A stretch of DNA of 64,000 nucleotides from Janthinobacterium silvisoli (GCF_014200725.1 NZ_JACHCL010000001.1:62001-126000), one strand, 5' to 3'; numbered from the stretch's first letter, positions 1 to 9,329 are shown. Numbers and translations are program-made. Notes: generated by a model not told the origin, from the sequence alone.

Positions 1-53
1 TCCAGCATGTCGGCATCCACCGCGAACTGCGCCTGCCGTGCATGCGCGATCAT
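1..53 (-). CDS. Start of a gene, probably exosortase A-associated PLP-dependent decarboxylase (partial)
   Basis: Only the first 17 codons lie in the window, beginning ATG ATC GCG CAT GCA and reading towards position 1. The ATG at 53-51 overlaps the TGA of the acyl-CoA ligase in a 4-base ATGA, so the two are translationally coupled. In exosortase A loci the gene after this ligase is usually a pyridoxal phosphate-dependent decarboxylase whose N-terminus carries an F-x-V-x-D-x-x-L pattern. The visible residues (FAVDADML) fit that pattern. The function is inferred mainly from gene order. Confidence 0.5.
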   Translation of the reverse strand, partial: MIAHARQAQFAVDADML

Positions 54-1657
54 GGGTGGTCTCCATAGGCGGCCGCCAGTTCGGCCGCCAGCAGCGGCCG
101 GTCGATCTTGCCGTTCGGGTTGCGCGGCAAGCAATCGCCGCGGATCACGATGTAGACGGGCACCATGTAGGCAGGCAAGCGCAGGCGGCAGGCAGCCAGC
201 AGCGCATCGCGGCTCAGTTCTACGCCGGGCGCGGCGGTCACCAGCAAGGCGATGGCCGAGCCCAGCACCGGGTGCGGCACACCGAGCGCCGCCGCTTCGC
301 CCACCAGGCCGCTGGCATACGCTACCTCTTCAACCTCGGCCGGGCTGACGCGATAGCCCGACGTTTTGATCATGTCGTCGCTACGGCCGACAAAATATAG
401 GTAGCCGTCCGCATCGCGGCGCACCGTGTCGCCCGACCACACGGCCAGTTCCGGCACCACCAGGCCCGTGGCTTGCGGCGGCAAGGGCTTGAAACGCTCT
501 GCCGTACGGACCGCATCGTTCCAGTAACCAAGCGCTACCAGCGCGCCGCGATGCACCAGTTCACCGGGTTCGTCCGCCTCGCACTCGCTGCCGTCGGGGC
601 GCAGCACCAGTACTTCAGCGTTCGGGATGGCCTTGCCGATGGAATCGGGCCGCCGTTCCAGCTGTTCCGGCGCCAGGTACGTCGAACGGAACGCTTCGGT
701 CAAGCCATACATCAGGAAAATCTGCGTGCGCGGCAGGGATAAACGCAAACGCTCGACGCTAGAGCGCTGCATCACGCCACCCGAATTGGTGATGTAGCGC
801 AGCGGTGAAGACAATGGCCAGCTCAGCTGCGACAACTGTATCCACAAGGGCGGCACGGCGGCCAGGCCCGTGATCGCTTCCTGTTCCACCGTTTCAATGA
901 TGTCGCGCAGCAGCAGGTAATTCATCAACACGGCGCAGGCGCCGCTGGCAAAAGCTGTCGTCAGCTGGCTCAAGCCATAGTCAAAACTGAGTGGCAAGAC
1001 GCACAGGATGCGGTCTTGCGGCGTGTTGCGCAGATAACTGGCAACGCTGAGCGCGCCGGCCACCATATTACGGTGCGACAAGACCACGCCCTTGGGCCGG
1101 CCCGTGCTGCCCGAGGTGTACAAAATGGCCGCCATGTCGGTGTCGACCACGGCGTGCGGCGCCATCGGGATATCGGCGCCGGCCGCCAGCAAGGATTGCC
1201 AGGCCATCATGGGCAGCGCACTGGCGGGATGCTCATCAAGCTGATTACCCGTGACCACAATGGTGCGCAAGTCCGGACAGGCCGCCAGCGCCGGCGCCAG
1301 CTGGGCCAGCCGTTCGCGCGAGGTGACCAGGATGCTGACGTTGCAATCGGCAAGTATATAAGCGACCTGCTGCGCCTTGAGCAAGGGATTGACGGGCACG
1401 AACACCCCGCCGGCGGCCGCCGTACCAAACATGGCCGTCACATTTTCAGGGCATTTTTCCAGGTAAACGGCGACTCTTTCCGCGCGTCGCAGGTCCAGGC
1501 TCAGCAAGGCGGAAGCGCAGTCGCGCACGCGGCGCGCCAGTGCTGCATAACTGAGCAGCGTTTCCTGGGCCGGGTAGGCAGCGGGATAAGACAAGGCCGG
1601 TGTGCCAGGTGCACGCTGCGCCGCCTCGAAGATAAAGTCATGTACGAATGTCGCCAT
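50..1657 (-). CDS. Acyl-CoA ligase (AMP-forming), exosortase A system-associated
   Basis: A 535-residue ANL-superfamily adenylating enzyme. It would activate a carboxylic acid with ATP and pass it to CoA or a carrier protein in the cytoplasm. The P-loop-like A3 motif YTSGSTGRPKGV, the later YGLTE motif, the WSGDTVRRDADGYLYFVGR hinge region and the C-terminal catalytic lysine in NPNGKIDR are all present. The start at 1657 (MATFVHDFIF) is chosen over an upstream in-frame ATG because a purine-rich GGGGCG lies just before it and family members start there. It is coupled to the next leftward gene by an ATGA overlap. It stands opposite the carrier-protein/hydrolase operon, so the carrier protein at 2638 is a plausible acceptor. 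The exact substrate is unknown. Confidence 0.88.
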   Translation of the reverse strand: MATFVHDFIFEAAQRAPGTPALSYPAAYPAQETLLSYAALARRVRDCASALLSLDLRRAERVAVYLEKCPENVTAMFGTAAAGGVFVPVNPLLKAQQVAYILADCNVSILVTSRERLAQLAPALAACPDLRTIVVTGNQLDEHPASALPMMAWQSLLAAGADIPMAPHAVVDTDMAAILYTSGSTGRPKGVVLSHRNMVAGALSVASYLRNTPQDRILCVLPLSFDYGLSQLTTAFASGACAVLMNYLLLRDIIETVEQEAITGLAAVPPLWIQLSQLSWPLSSPLRYITNSGGVMQRSSVERLRLSLPRTQIFLMYGLTEAFRSTYLAPEQLERRPDSIGKAIPNAEVLVLRPDGSECEADEPGELVHRGALVALGYWNDAVRTAERFKPLPPQATGLVVPELAVWSGDTVRRDADGYLYFVGRSDDMIKTSGYRVSPAEVEEVAYASGLVGEAAALGVPHPVLGSAIALLVTAAPGVELSRDALLAACRLRLPAYMVPVYIVIRGDCLPRNPNGKIDRPLLAAELAAAYGDHP

Positions 1658-1852
1658 TGTTTCGCCCCTGTATTTCAACCCTGTTATGGAGCCCCGGCAA
1701 ACGGCTGCGCTCCCCGATGCACAGGCAGACCAGCCCACGCATCCCGCTATGATTGAGAAAAATGACAACACGGACATTGATTTTTATCAACTAATGCAAC
1801 AAGCGCGACAGCTTGAGACAGCGCAACACTGACCCGCTCCCCCCACGCTCTA

Positions 1853-2659
1853 ATGGACAGCGTAGACCAACCCGCCGCAGCGAGCACACTGTCCATGTCA
1901 ATCAGCACCACAGGCCGCATCCGCAACAGCATCGCCGAATTGGGCTGGCGCGATGCCGTCTGGCACGCGCTGGCGCGCCTGCTGCAGCGCGTGCCGGGCA
2001 AACGCTGCGCCTTGCACCGCTATCAGTTCGTGGCGCAAGGCGTGGCGCCCGGCAGCCTGTGCGGGGGACGCGGCAAATCTATCGTGGTCGCGCCATGCCT
2101 GGGTATGGAAACGCTGCCGCCAGCCAGCCAGCGCCCGCCACGTCCGCCAGCGACGCTGACAGCACGTTTTCGCCAGGGCGCGCGCTGCCTGCTGGCAAGC
2201 GCCCCGCCAACCTCGCAAACTCTGCTGGCGGGCTGGCTGTGGATGGTGCACGGCGCTTGCCAGGAAGACGAGGTACGCGCCCGCTACGTGCTGCCATCGC
2301 TGCAATCGTCGTGGGATCTCGACATATGGGTCCATCCCGAACTACGCGGCGGCCTGGTCTTCGCCCGCCTGTGGGAAGAAGCCAATACCTTGCTGCATGA
2401 GCAAGGCGTGCGCTGGTCGTGCAGCCGCATTTCGCGCTTCAACCGGACCTCGATGGCCGCCCATGCGCGCCTGGGCACCCTGGACCTGGGCACGGCCACC
2501 TTTTTACGCTGCGGACACTGGCAATGGATGCTGGCCAGCCTGCCGCCATACCTGCACCTGTCGCGGCGGGCAGACAGCTTCCCCAGCTTCATTTTCGACA
2601 CCAGCGGCTTGCCGCACATTCCTTCCCTGGAGCTGACATGCCGCATTCTGAAACAGTAA
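1853..2659 (+). CDS. GNAT-like acetyltransferase of the exosortase locus
   Basis: About 268 residues. The middle (roughly residues 145-215) has the pattern of an acyl-CoA N-acyltransferase: a strand with YVLPSLQSSWDLDIWVHPE, the helix RGGLVFARLWEEAN, then SRISRFNRTSMAAHARLG, which matches the usual N-x-x-S-x-x-x-H-x-x-LG segment after the CoA site. It opens the rightward operon and overlaps the acyl carrier protein gene by 22 bases. The start is uncertain: ATG 1853 and ATG 1895 both lack a clear Shine-Dalgarno sequence. It may acylate a sugar or lipid intermediate of the exopolysaccharide, which is inference from context. Confidence 0.6.
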   Translation: MDSVDQPAAASTLSMSISTTGRIRNSIAELGWRDAVWHALARLLQRVPGKRCALHRYQFVAQGVAPGSLCGGRGKSIVVAPCLGMETLPPASQRPPRPPATLTARFRQGARCLLASAPPTSQTLLAGWLWMVHGACQEDEVRARYVLPSLQSSWDLDIWVHPELRGGLVFARLWEEANTLLHEQGVRWSCSRISRFNRTSMAAHARLGTLDLGTATFLRCGHWQWMLASLPPYLHLSRRADSFPSFIFDTSGLPHIPSLELTCRILKQ

Positions 2660-2913
2660 ACGAGGCCCTGGAGACATCGGTCAGGCAGATCCTGCGTGCC
2701 ACGCTGGGACTGGGCCAGCGGCCGCTGACGGCGGCAACACCGCTGCTGGGCAGCTTGCCGGAACTCGATTCCATGGCCGTCATCAGCGTGATCAACGCGC
2801 TGGAAGACCATTTCGGCATCACCGTAACCGACGACGACATCCATGCGCGCCACTTTGCCACGGTCGGTAGCCTGGTCGATTTCATCCACGCCATCACCAG
2901 GCCGGACCGATGA
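2638..2913 (+). CDS. Acyl carrier protein
   Basis: A 91-residue carrier protein. The phosphopantetheine attachment site is Ser45 in the motif LPELDSMAVISVINALE, and the flanking helices match the ACP fold, including the second recognition helix and the acidic TDDDIH segment. The start at 2638 has GGAG seven bases upstream and overlaps the GNAT gene. Its own TGA overlaps the next start as ATGA. Exosortase A loci commonly carry such an ACP between the ligase and the hydrolases. It probably carries an acyl group for envelope or exopolysaccharide modification rather than serving bulk fatty-acid synthesis. Confidence 0.9.
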   Translation: MPHSETVNEALETSVRQILRATLGLGQRPLTAATPLLGSLPELDSMAVISVINALEDHFGITVTDDDIHARHFATVGSLVDFIHAITRPDR

Positions 2914-3794
2914 CACGTTCGTCTACCAGCCTGCTACCGTTCTTCCTGCCGGCCAGCGGCGGCCAGCGCTATTGTTTGCTGCACCTGCCGGCGCCTGAAT
3001 CGGGGCAAAAGCGGCCGCCGCGCGGCGGCATCGTGTATCTGCATCCATTTGCCGAAGAACTCAATAAAAGCCGGCGGGTGGCGGCGCTGCAGGCGCGCGC
3101 TTTCGCTGACGCCGGCTACAGCGTGCTGCAGATCGACCTGCATGGCTGCGGCGACAGCAGCGGCGATTTTGCCGATGCGCGCTGGGCCATCTGGCGCAAC
3201 GACGTGCACCTGGCCTGCGCCTGGTTGCAGCAAAGGGTGAGCGGCCCATTGACACTGTGGGGCCTGCGCCTGGGCGCCCTGCTGGCGCTCGACATCGCCC
3301 GCCATCCGCCTGTGCCGCTGGCCCGTTTGCTGCTATGGCAACCCGAGCTGTCGGGCCGGCGCAGCATGGACCAGTTCCTGCGCCTGCGGCTGGCTGCGCG
3401 CATGCTGGCCGATAACGGCCAGAAAGAAGCGCCGGTCCACACGCATGCCCAGCTGGCGGCCGGCCAGAACATCGAAGTAGCTGGCTATACCCTGGCTCCC
3501 GAGCTGGTACACGCCATCGACGACATCGATGCGGCCAGGCTGGCGCCCACGGCGCCAGCGGTTCCTGTCTATTGGCTTGAATACAGTGCCAGCACGGCGA
3601 CACTACCGGCGCCGGCAGCGCGCCTGGTCCAGCAATGGCGCAGTGAAGGAGCGCAGCTGCACATCGCGGCATTCGACGATGGCGCCTTCTGGTCCAGCGC
3701 GGAAATCATGGAATGCCCGCAGCTGCTGCAGGCTACGCGCCAGCTGTGCGGCGACTGGCTCACTGAACCGGGGAGCATGCAGCATGGCCGATGA
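2910..3794 (+). CDS. Alpha/beta hydrolase, exosortase A system-associated type 2
   Basis: A 294-residue alpha/beta-hydrolase-fold protein of the family annotated as hydrolase 2 of exosortase A systems. The oxyanion region is GGIVYLHPFAEELNKSRR, followed by YSVLQIDLHGCGDSSGDF. At the nucleophile elbow the sequence reads W-G-L-R-L-G (residues 117-122), so the position normally held by Ser, Cys or Asp is Arg120. Either the nucleophile lies elsewhere or the protein is not a conventional hydrolase. It is coupled to the ACP by ATGA and overlaps the type 1 hydrolase by 11 bases. The role in the pathway is unknown. Confidence 0.85.
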   Translation: MTRSSTSLLPFFLPASGGQRYCLLHLPAPESGQKRPPRGGIVYLHPFAEELNKSRRVAALQARAFADAGYSVLQIDLHGCGDSSGDFADARWAIWRNDVHLACAWLQQRVSGPLTLWGLRLGALLALDIARHPPVPLARLLLWQPELSGRRSMDQFLRLRLAARMLADNGQKEAPVHTHAQLAAGQNIEVAGYTLAPELVHAIDDIDAARLAPTAPAVPVYWLEYSASTATLPAPAARLVQQWRSEGAQLHIAAFDDGAFWSSAEIMECPQLLQATRQLCGDWLTEPGSMQHGR

Positions 3795-4629
3795 CCATCA
3801 AGCGCTGCAGCACCGCGAGCTGGCCCTGCGTTTCAGCTGTGGCGAGGAAAAACTGATCGGCATCCTCAACCTGCCGTGCAGGCCCGGACCACGCGGCGTA
3901 CTGATGATCACGGGCGGGCCGCAATACCGGGCTGGCAGCCACAGACAATTTACCTTGCTGGCGCGGGTGCTGGCCGAGCAAGGTTTTCCCGTGCTGCGCT
4001 TCGATTACCGAGGCATGGGCGACTCCGAAGGTGCAGCGCGTGACTACCTGACCATCGCCGACGACATCGACAGCGCACTGGCGCAGTTCTTCCATGGCGT
4101 GCCGGCGCTGCGCGAAGTGGTGCTGTGGGGGCTGTGCGATGGCGCCACGGCTGCCGCCCGCCACGCAGCCAGCGACGCGCGTATCAAGGGACTGGTCTTG
4201 CTCAATCCGTGGGTGCGCAGTCCGGCCAGCCTGGCCAGGACCACCTTGCGCCATTATTATCTGCGCCGGCTGGTTCAGCGCGACTTTTGGCGCAAGCTGG
4301 CTGGCGGCGGCCTCCAGCTGGCGGCCAGCCTGGCCAGCCTGCGGACCACGGCGGCGCATGCCGCGGCGGCCGGCGCCGAACTGCCGCAGGCGGACCTGTA
4401 CCACGCGCTATGCCAGTTTCACGGCAAGGTGTTACTCATACTGAGCGGCGAAGACCTGGGCGCCCGCGAATGGGACGAGCTAATTAAAACATCGAGTGAC
4501 TGGCGCACGCTGGCCAGCTGCGCGCCATGGACAACAGTCCACATCGCTGGCGCCAACCATACCTTTGCCAGCGCCGCCTGGCGCGCCCAGGTCGAACAGC
4601 ATTGCCTGGAATGGATAGCCTCATGGTAA
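3784..4629 (+). CDS. Alpha/beta hydrolase, exosortase A system-associated type 1
   Basis: A 281-residue alpha/beta hydrolase of the second family found in exosortase A loci. Visible motifs are VLMITGGPQYRAGSHRQ near the N-terminus, PVLRFDYRGMGDSEG, the elbow G-L-C-D-G (116-120) with Cys118 in the nucleophile position, and a late G-A-N-H-T-F segment holding the likely catalytic His. A Cys nucleophile recalls dienelactone hydrolases. The start at 3784 (MADDHQ) lies inside the end of the preceding gene, so translation is coupled. Substrate unknown. Confidence 0.87.
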   Translation: MADDHQALQHRELALRFSCGEEKLIGILNLPCRPGPRGVLMITGGPQYRAGSHRQFTLLARVLAEQGFPVLRFDYRGMGDSEGAARDYLTIADDIDSALAQFFHGVPALREVVLWGLCDGATAAARHAASDARIKGLVLLNPWVRSPASLARTTLRHYYLRRLVQRDFWRKLAGGGLQLAASLASLRTTAAHAAAAGAELPQADLYHALCQFHGKVLLILSGEDLGAREWDELIKTSSDWRTLASCAPWTTVHIAGANHTFASAAWRAQVEQHCLEWIASW

Positions 4630-5867
4630 GGCGCGTACTGATGATCGCCTATCACTATCCGCCGCTGCAGGGCGGCAGCGGCATCTTGCGCACCCAGGGT
4701 TTTGTCCGCCATTTGCCCGAACATGGCTGGCAGCCGCTGCTGCTGTGCCCCACTCCCGGCGCGTATGGGCAAACAGGAGTACTGGATCAGGACACATCAA
4801 ACACCGTACACCGCAGCCTGGCGCTTGATGCGGGCCGCCACCTGGCGATCAGGGGCCATTATCCGCGCTGGCTGGCCCTGCCCGACCGCTGGAGTTCGTG
4901 GTGGCTCAGCGCCGTGCCGGCAGGCCTGCGCATGATTAAAAAATATAAACCCGACGCGATCTGGTCCACCTACCCGATCGCCACCGCCCACCTGGTTGCC
5001 CTCACCCTGCAAAAACTCAGCGGCCTGCCATGGATCGCCGACCAGCGCGACCCCATGCTCGATGACAGCGATAGCGATGCACCTTACCCGGCCAACCGCC
5101 GCTTGTACCGCGTGCACCACTGGATCGAGCAGCGCATCGCGGCCCGCAGCGCGGCCATCGTCTGCACCACGCCGGGGGCCGTCAGCATGCACCGCCGGCG
5201 CCTGGCCCATGAGCGCTGCGTGCTGATTGAAAATGGCCATGACGAAGAAGATTACAGCGGCGCGTCCACGCTTGGGAGCAGACCTGGCCAACGCTTCCTG
5301 CTGCTGCACAGCGGCGTGATCTACCCTTCCGAACGCGATCCGCAGCCGCTGTTCGAAGCGCTGGCCAATCTGCGCCAGCAGGGTGTACTGGCGCCGCATA
5401 ATTTTCAGCTGCTGCTGCGCGCCACCGGCCACGATGCGTGGCTGGCCACCCTGCTGGTCAAATACGGCGTCAGCGATCTGGTCACCCTGGCGCCCTTGCA
5501 GACGCACGCGGCGGCGCTGGCCGAAATGCAGGCGGCGGATGGCTTGCTGCTGTTGCAGGCAGCCAACTGCAATAGCCAGATACCTGCCAAGCTATATGAA
5601 TACCTGCGCTGCCGGCGGCCCGTGCTGGCGCTGACCGACCTGGCCGGCGACAGCGCGGCCAAGCTGCGCCAGTGCGGCATCGACACCATCGGCCAGCTGG
5701 CCAGCGCCAGCGACTGCGCGCGCGCACTGATGCATTTTATGACGCTGGTGCGCCAGGGCCAGGCGCCGCTGGCCAGCCTTGAGTCCATCGCCCTGCAATC
5801 GCGCTCAGCCCGGGCCGGCGCCCTGGCCGAGCTGCTGCTAACGGTCAGCCACCGGAGTTCGCCATGA
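4623..5867 (+). CDS. Glycosyltransferase family 4
   Basis: About 414 residues with GT-B architecture. The N-terminal domain begins RRVLMIAYHYPPLQGGSG, typical of GT4 enzymes with a glycine-rich loop. The middle has PWIADQRDPMLDD, and the C-terminal donor domain carries LLLLQAANCNSQIPAKLYEYLRCRRPVLAL, where the E in LYEYL is the conserved nucleotide-sugar-binding glutamate. It transfers a sugar from a nucleotide donor at the cytoplasmic face, probably in exopolysaccharide assembly. The start at 4623 overlaps the hydrolase stop; ATG 4611 is an alternative four codons upstream. The stop overlaps the next start as ATGA. Confidence 0.85.
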   Translation: MVRRVLMIAYHYPPLQGGSGILRTQGFVRHLPEHGWQPLLLCPTPGAYGQTGVLDQDTSNTVHRSLALDAGRHLAIRGHYPRWLALPDRWSSWWLSAVPAGLRMIKKYKPDAIWSTYPIATAHLVALTLQKLSGLPWIADQRDPMLDDSDSDAPYPANRRLYRVHHWIEQRIAARSAAIVCTTPGAVSMHRRRLAHERCVLIENGHDEEDYSGASTLGSRPGQRFLLLHSGVIYPSERDPQPLFEALANLRQQGVLAPHNFQLLLRATGHDAWLATLLVKYGVSDLVTLAPLQTHAAALAEMQAADGLLLLQAANCNSQIPAKLYEYLRCRRPVLALTDLAGDSAAKLRQCGIDTIGQLASASDCARALMHFMTLVRQGQAPLASLESIALQSRSARAGALAELLLTVSHRSSP

Positions 5868-6526
5868 AAATCCTGTCCATCGTTTGCCTGCTGGCGCTGC
5901 CAGCGCACGCCGCAGCTTCCGCAACTTGCCCGCCCTACGTCAAGCACGATCCGGGCGGCGATTACACGAATCCACAAGACCGTAGCGGCCTGGCGGTGGT
6001 CGAACAATTCCATTTCAATGGGAGCGTGGATAAACTGGTGAAAGGCATGACGGGCAGCCTGGGCGCCGATATCAGCTACACGCTGGAGCATTTCCCCAAC
6101 CACCACCGCGCCTTGTCAGCCATGGCCAGGCTGGGCCTGCGCGAAAAAAACGTGCAGCCGCTGGGCGCACGCTACACCATCAATTGCTATTTTGAGCGGG
6201 CCATCGGCTACGTGCCCACCGACGCCACGGCGCGCTCCGTGTTCGGCAGCTATCTGCTGGCGACAGGCCAGGCGGAAGCGGCGCTGGATCAATTGCGCGA
6301 GGCGGGCCAATTGGCGCCGGAACAAGCCAGCACCCAGTACAACCTGGGCTTGATGTACGTGAAGAAAAAAGACTACACACAGGCGCTGGCCTATGCACAC
6401 AAGGCTTATGCGCTGGGTTTTCCGCTGCCGGGGCTAAAGAACCAGCTGAAAAAGGCGGGAAAGTGGCAAGAGCCACCACCACCGCATGCTACCGAAGCAG
6501 TTGTGGAAACGCCTAGCGGGGAATAA
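5864..6526 (+). CDS. Exported TPR-repeat protein
   Basis: A 220-residue protein. The first 20 residues (MKILSIVCLLALPAHAAASA) form a signal peptide, so the mature protein is probably periplasmic. Two TPR-like helical repeats are visible at about residues 118-185, for example A-R-S-V-F-G-S-Y-L-L-A-T-G-Q and Q-Y-N-L-G-L-M-Y-V-K-K-K-D-Y. It ends the exosortase-associated operon and is coupled to the glycosyltransferase by ATGA. Its 3' end runs 14 bases into the convergent gene. It probably acts as a protein-interaction scaffold for export, which is inference. Confidence 0.75.
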   Translation: MKILSIVCLLALPAHAAASATCPPYVKHDPGGDYTNPQDRSGLAVVEQFHFNGSVDKLVKGMTGSLGADISYTLEHFPNHHRALSAMARLGLREKNVQPLGARYTINCYFERAIGYVPTDATARSVFGSYLLATGQAEAALDQLREAGQLAPEQASTQYNLGLMYVKKKDYTQALAYAHKAYALGFPLPGLKNQLKKAGKWQEPPPPHATEAVVETPSGE

Positions 6527-7253
6527 GGGCTGGACGGTTGGCCAGGCTCAAATGCCGGGCCGGGCCGGCTTGCAGGGTTTCCAATAACGTCAACCGCGCT
6601 AACGCCTTGTCTTCGGCATCGCTGATAAAGTCCAGCTCCGCTGGCTGCAGCACGGTGGCTGTCAGCAGCATGATGTCGCCATAGGGCGTGGCGAACGATG
6701 GCGGCAGCGCCGTCTTTTGGCTCAGCAGCACACCCACCTGTTCATTCTCGTTTTCGAGGCCGGCTGGCGGATGCTGCAAGTCCAGCAGCATGGAGACGCT
6801 GCCATGGCGCTCGACCAGCAAATCGATGGAGCCGTGGTCGGCCACGTTCTGGCTGATCTGGAAAAGCAGCTCGAACAGCCACGAGTCAGATACTTGCTTG
6901 CCTTCGAACGCCGCCAGCGGCGCTTCCAGGCACACTTCCAGCAAATGCCCGCGCGGCACGAAAATGTCATCATCATCCTCGAACGGATCGCTCAAGCCAT
7001 CACTGGCGATGATGATGGAGTCTGGCTTGTGGATCACGCGCCAGGCCTGGCGCAACGATGGCCAGCGCGGGCCACCGTCGAAGGCTGGATTGATCAACGG
7101 CGTCAGCACGTCGCTATCCATGCTACCCAGGCTGGCATAAAAAGCATCGCGTGCGGCACACGCCGTGGCCAGCATTTGCGCGCCCGCCTGCTTGCCGACG
7201 ACGGCGTCATCGGCTTGCGGCAACTGGGGCATGTCCTGATCGTGGTTGTCCAT
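6513..7253 (-). CDS. Conserved hypothetical protein downstream of purT
   Basis: A 246-residue soluble protein with no signal peptide or membrane segment. A block from about residue 68 to 190 (RWPSLRQAWRVIHKPDSI, GHLLEVCLEAP, LFELLFQISQ, PYGDIMLLTATVLQP) is reminiscent of suppressor-of-fused-like domains, but I cannot confirm that. It starts 17 bases after the purT stop with an AGGACA ribosome-binding site, so it is probably cotranscribed with purT. No function can be assigned. Confidence 0.7.
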   Translation of the reverse strand: MDNHDQDMPQLPQADDAVVGKQAGAQMLATACAARDAFYASLGSMDSDVLTPLINPAFDGGPRWPSLRQAWRVIHKPDSIIIASDGLSDPFEDDDDIFVPRGHLLEVCLEAPLAAFEGKQVSDSWLFELLFQISQNVADHGSIDLLVERHGSVSMLLDLQHPPAGLENENEQVGVLLSQKTALPPSFATPYGDIMLLTATVLQPAELDFISDAEDKALARLTLLETLQAGPARHLSLANRPALIPR

Positions 7254-7270
7254 GGTTGTCCTATGCCTGC

Positions 7271-8491
7271 TTAGCGTGCGACTGGCTTGACCTTCGATGC
7301 CGCCAGCACGGCACGTTCACGCGCCGTATCGATATCGTCGGCGGTGGCCAGCGCCACGCCCATGCGGCGGCGGGCAAACGATTCGGGTTTGCCGAACAGG
7401 CGCAAGTCGGCGCCGGGCACATTCAAGGCATCGGCCACGCCTTCGAAGGCGATGCCCTTGGCTTCCACCTGGCCGTAGATGACGGCCGAGGCGGCAGGCG
7501 AGCGCAGCGCCACGTTCACAGGCAGGCCCAAAATCGCCTTGGCGTGCAGCTCGAATTCGCTTTGCAGCTGGCTGGCCATGGTGACCATGCCCGTGTCGTG
7601 CGGACGGGGGCTCACTTCCGAGAACCACACCATATCGCCCTTGACGAACAGCTCCACGCCGAACAGACCCAAGCCACCCAGGTTATCCGTCACCTTGCGC
7701 GCGATCTCGCGCGAGCGCTCCAGCGCCAGCGGCGCCATGCGCGCCGGCTGCCACGATTCCACGTAATCGCCCTGCACCTGGCGATGGCCGATCGGCTCGC
7801 AAAACTGCGTTTCAACCTGGCCGTTAGCACCGACGGCACGCACCGTCAGCAAGGTGATTTCATAATCAAAATCGATAAAGCCCTCGACGATCACGCGGCC
7901 CGAATCGACGCGACCGCCGCTGGCCGCATAGTTCCACGCGGTTTCCACGTCTTGTGCACCATCGAGCCTGGACTGGCCCTTGCCCGACGAAGACATGACG
8001 GGTTTTACCACGCAGGGAAAACCGATTTCCTGGCAAGCGAGCTGCAATTCCTGCAAGCTGCTGGCGAAGCGGTATGGCGAGGTGGCCACTCCCAGTTCTT
8101 CGGCAGCCAGGCAGCGTATGCCTTCGCGGTTCATCGTCAGCACGGCGGCGCGCGCGTTCGGGATGCAGGTGATCTGGCCCGCCGCTTCCAGAGCGGCCAG
8201 CGTGTCGGTGGCGATGGCTTCGATTTCCGGCACGATCAGGTCCGGCTTTTCCAGGTCGATCAGCGCGGCCAGCGCCACGCCGTCGCTCATGTCGATCACA
8301 TGCGAACGGTGCGCCACCGGATGGCCGGGCGCGTTCGGATAACGGTCGACGGCAATCACTTCCACGCCCAGGCGCTGCAGCGAAATGATCACTTCCTTGC
8401 CCAGTTCACCGGAACCGAGCAGCATGACTTTGATGGCGGTGGAAGACAAGGGAGTACCGAAGGTGCGGGGAATCTGGATAGCGTTGGTCAT
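7271..8491 (-). CDS. purT: Formate-dependent phosphoribosylglycinamide formyltransferase (GAR transformylase 2)
   Basis: A 406-residue ATP-grasp enzyme that makes formyl-GAR from GAR, formate and ATP in the third step of purine synthesis, without folate. Hallmarks are [21 protein letters not shown] at the N-terminus, the ATP-grasp lysine segment [17 protein letters not shown], and the metal site [17 protein letters not shown]. The start at 8491 ([10 protein letters not shown]) gives the usual family length; the frame runs further upstream but those residues do not resemble the family. The window also encodes purL. Nothing in the leader suggests how it is regulated. Confidence 0.95.
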   Translation of the reverse strand: MTNAIQIPRTFGTPLSSTAIKVMLLGSGELGKEVIISLQRLGVEVIAVDRYPNAPGHPVAHRSHVIDMSDGVALAALIDLEKPDLIVPEIEAIATDTLAALEAAGQITCIPNARAAVLTMNREGIRCLAAEELGVATSPYRFASSLQELQLACQEIGFPCVVKPVMSSSGKGQSRLDGAQDVETAWNYAASGGRVDSGRVIVEGFIDFDYEITLLTVRAVGANGQVETQFCEPIGHRQVQGDYVESWQPARMAPLALERSREIARKVTDNLGGLGLFGVELFVKGDMVWFSEVSPRPHDTGMVTMASQLQSEFELHAKAILGLPVNVALRSPAASAVIYGQVEAKGIAFEGVADALNVPGADLRLFGKPESFARRRMGVALATADDIDTARERAVLAASKVKPVAR

Positions 8492-8583
8492 GTAGAGGAT
8501 CACGGTAAACGAAGGATGGCCCGGACTATAACAAATGCAGACCGCTTTGGGCAGGGAGCGGCCGCTATCGTGCAAGCCTGCCG

Positions 8584-8700
8584 CCGTGGCGCGAAGCCGA
8601 CGCCAGCCATGAACAGGCCTGGCAGCGTATCGCCGCCATCGGCGCGCACTTATCGAACTTGCCAGCCGCAGCCCCCTGGAAACAATGTGCACTGACTTGA
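8584..8700 (+). pseudogene. Possible FecR-type regulator remnant (N-terminal fragment)
   Basis: Between purT and the VOC gene, the frame ending at TGA 8698-8700 reads [18 protein letters not shown], then [10 protein letters not shown]. This matches the N-terminal domain pattern of FecR-family anti-sigma regulators (W-x-A-x-D-x-x-H-x-x-A-W-x-R, then L-x-x-L-P). No start, no FecR domain and no sigma factor gene adjoin it, so it would be a decayed fragment. The segment is short and the assignment rests on pattern only. Confidence 0.35.
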
Positions 8701-8724
8701 CGGGCCAGCTTCCAGGCTGCTGGA

Positions 8725-9222
8725 TTAACCGGCATACGCCCGCTTGAGCACCTCGATATCAAGCTTCTTCATGCCCATCATGGCTTTCATCACGCGCTGG
8801 GCCTTGACGGGATCGGGGTCGCTCAGCAATTTCGGCAAGATCACGGGCACGATTTGCCACGAAACGCCGAACTGGTCCTTGAGCCAGCCGCATTGCTGCG
8901 CCTCTTTCGGCCCGCTCTCGGATAATTGCTCCCAGTAATGGTCGACCTCATCCTGGGTTTCGCAATTGACCTGGAACGAGATCGCTTCGGTAAACTGAAA
9001 CAGCGGGCCGCCATTCAAGCCCGTGAACGTCTGGCCGTCCAGCTCAAATGCGACGGTCAAGACGCTGCCCGGCTGCTGGCCGTGGATTTCCTGGCCCTCC
9101 TCGCTGTAATAGCTGAGCTGGCCGATCTTGGAATTGGGGAAAATGCCCGTATAAAAACGGGCCGCCGCCTCGGCGTGGCCGTCAAACCATAGACAGGGGG
9201 TGATTTTCTGGATGCGCTGCAT
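8725..9222 (-). CDS. VOC-fold protein, PhnB-like
   Basis: A 165-residue protein of the vicinal-oxygen-chelate superfamily, in the group often named PhnB or 3-demethylubiquinone methyltransferase-like. It starts [27 protein letters not shown], the standard opening strand and helix, and later has [15 protein letters not shown]. The start at 9222 is supported by AGGAGA ten bases upstream. Members of this group rarely have a proven reaction, so none is claimed. The gene appears monocistronic. Confidence 0.85.
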   Translation of the reverse strand: MQRIQKITPCLWFDGHAEAAARFYTGIFPNSKIGQLSYYSEEGQEIHGQQPGSVLTVAFELDGQTFTGLNGGPLFQFTEAISFQVNCETQDEVDHYWEQLSESGPKEAQQCGWLKDQFGVSWQIVPVILPKLLSDPDPVKAQRVMKAMMGMKKLDIEVLKRAYAG

Positions 9223-9329
9223 GATGTCTCCTTTCGTCCGGTACAACGTAGAAGTCCATCCAATATAGGCATTTCGCGCGCCGCATGGCGCACCAATCAC
9301 TGCACACGCACCACGTACTCACCGCAGAC

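Noticed and set aside
1658..1852. Search for a sigma-54 (GG-N10-GC) promoter and PEP-CTERM box at the exosortase-associated genes
   Set aside because: No convincing -24/-12 pair was seen between the divergent genes, so no PrsR target site is claimed.
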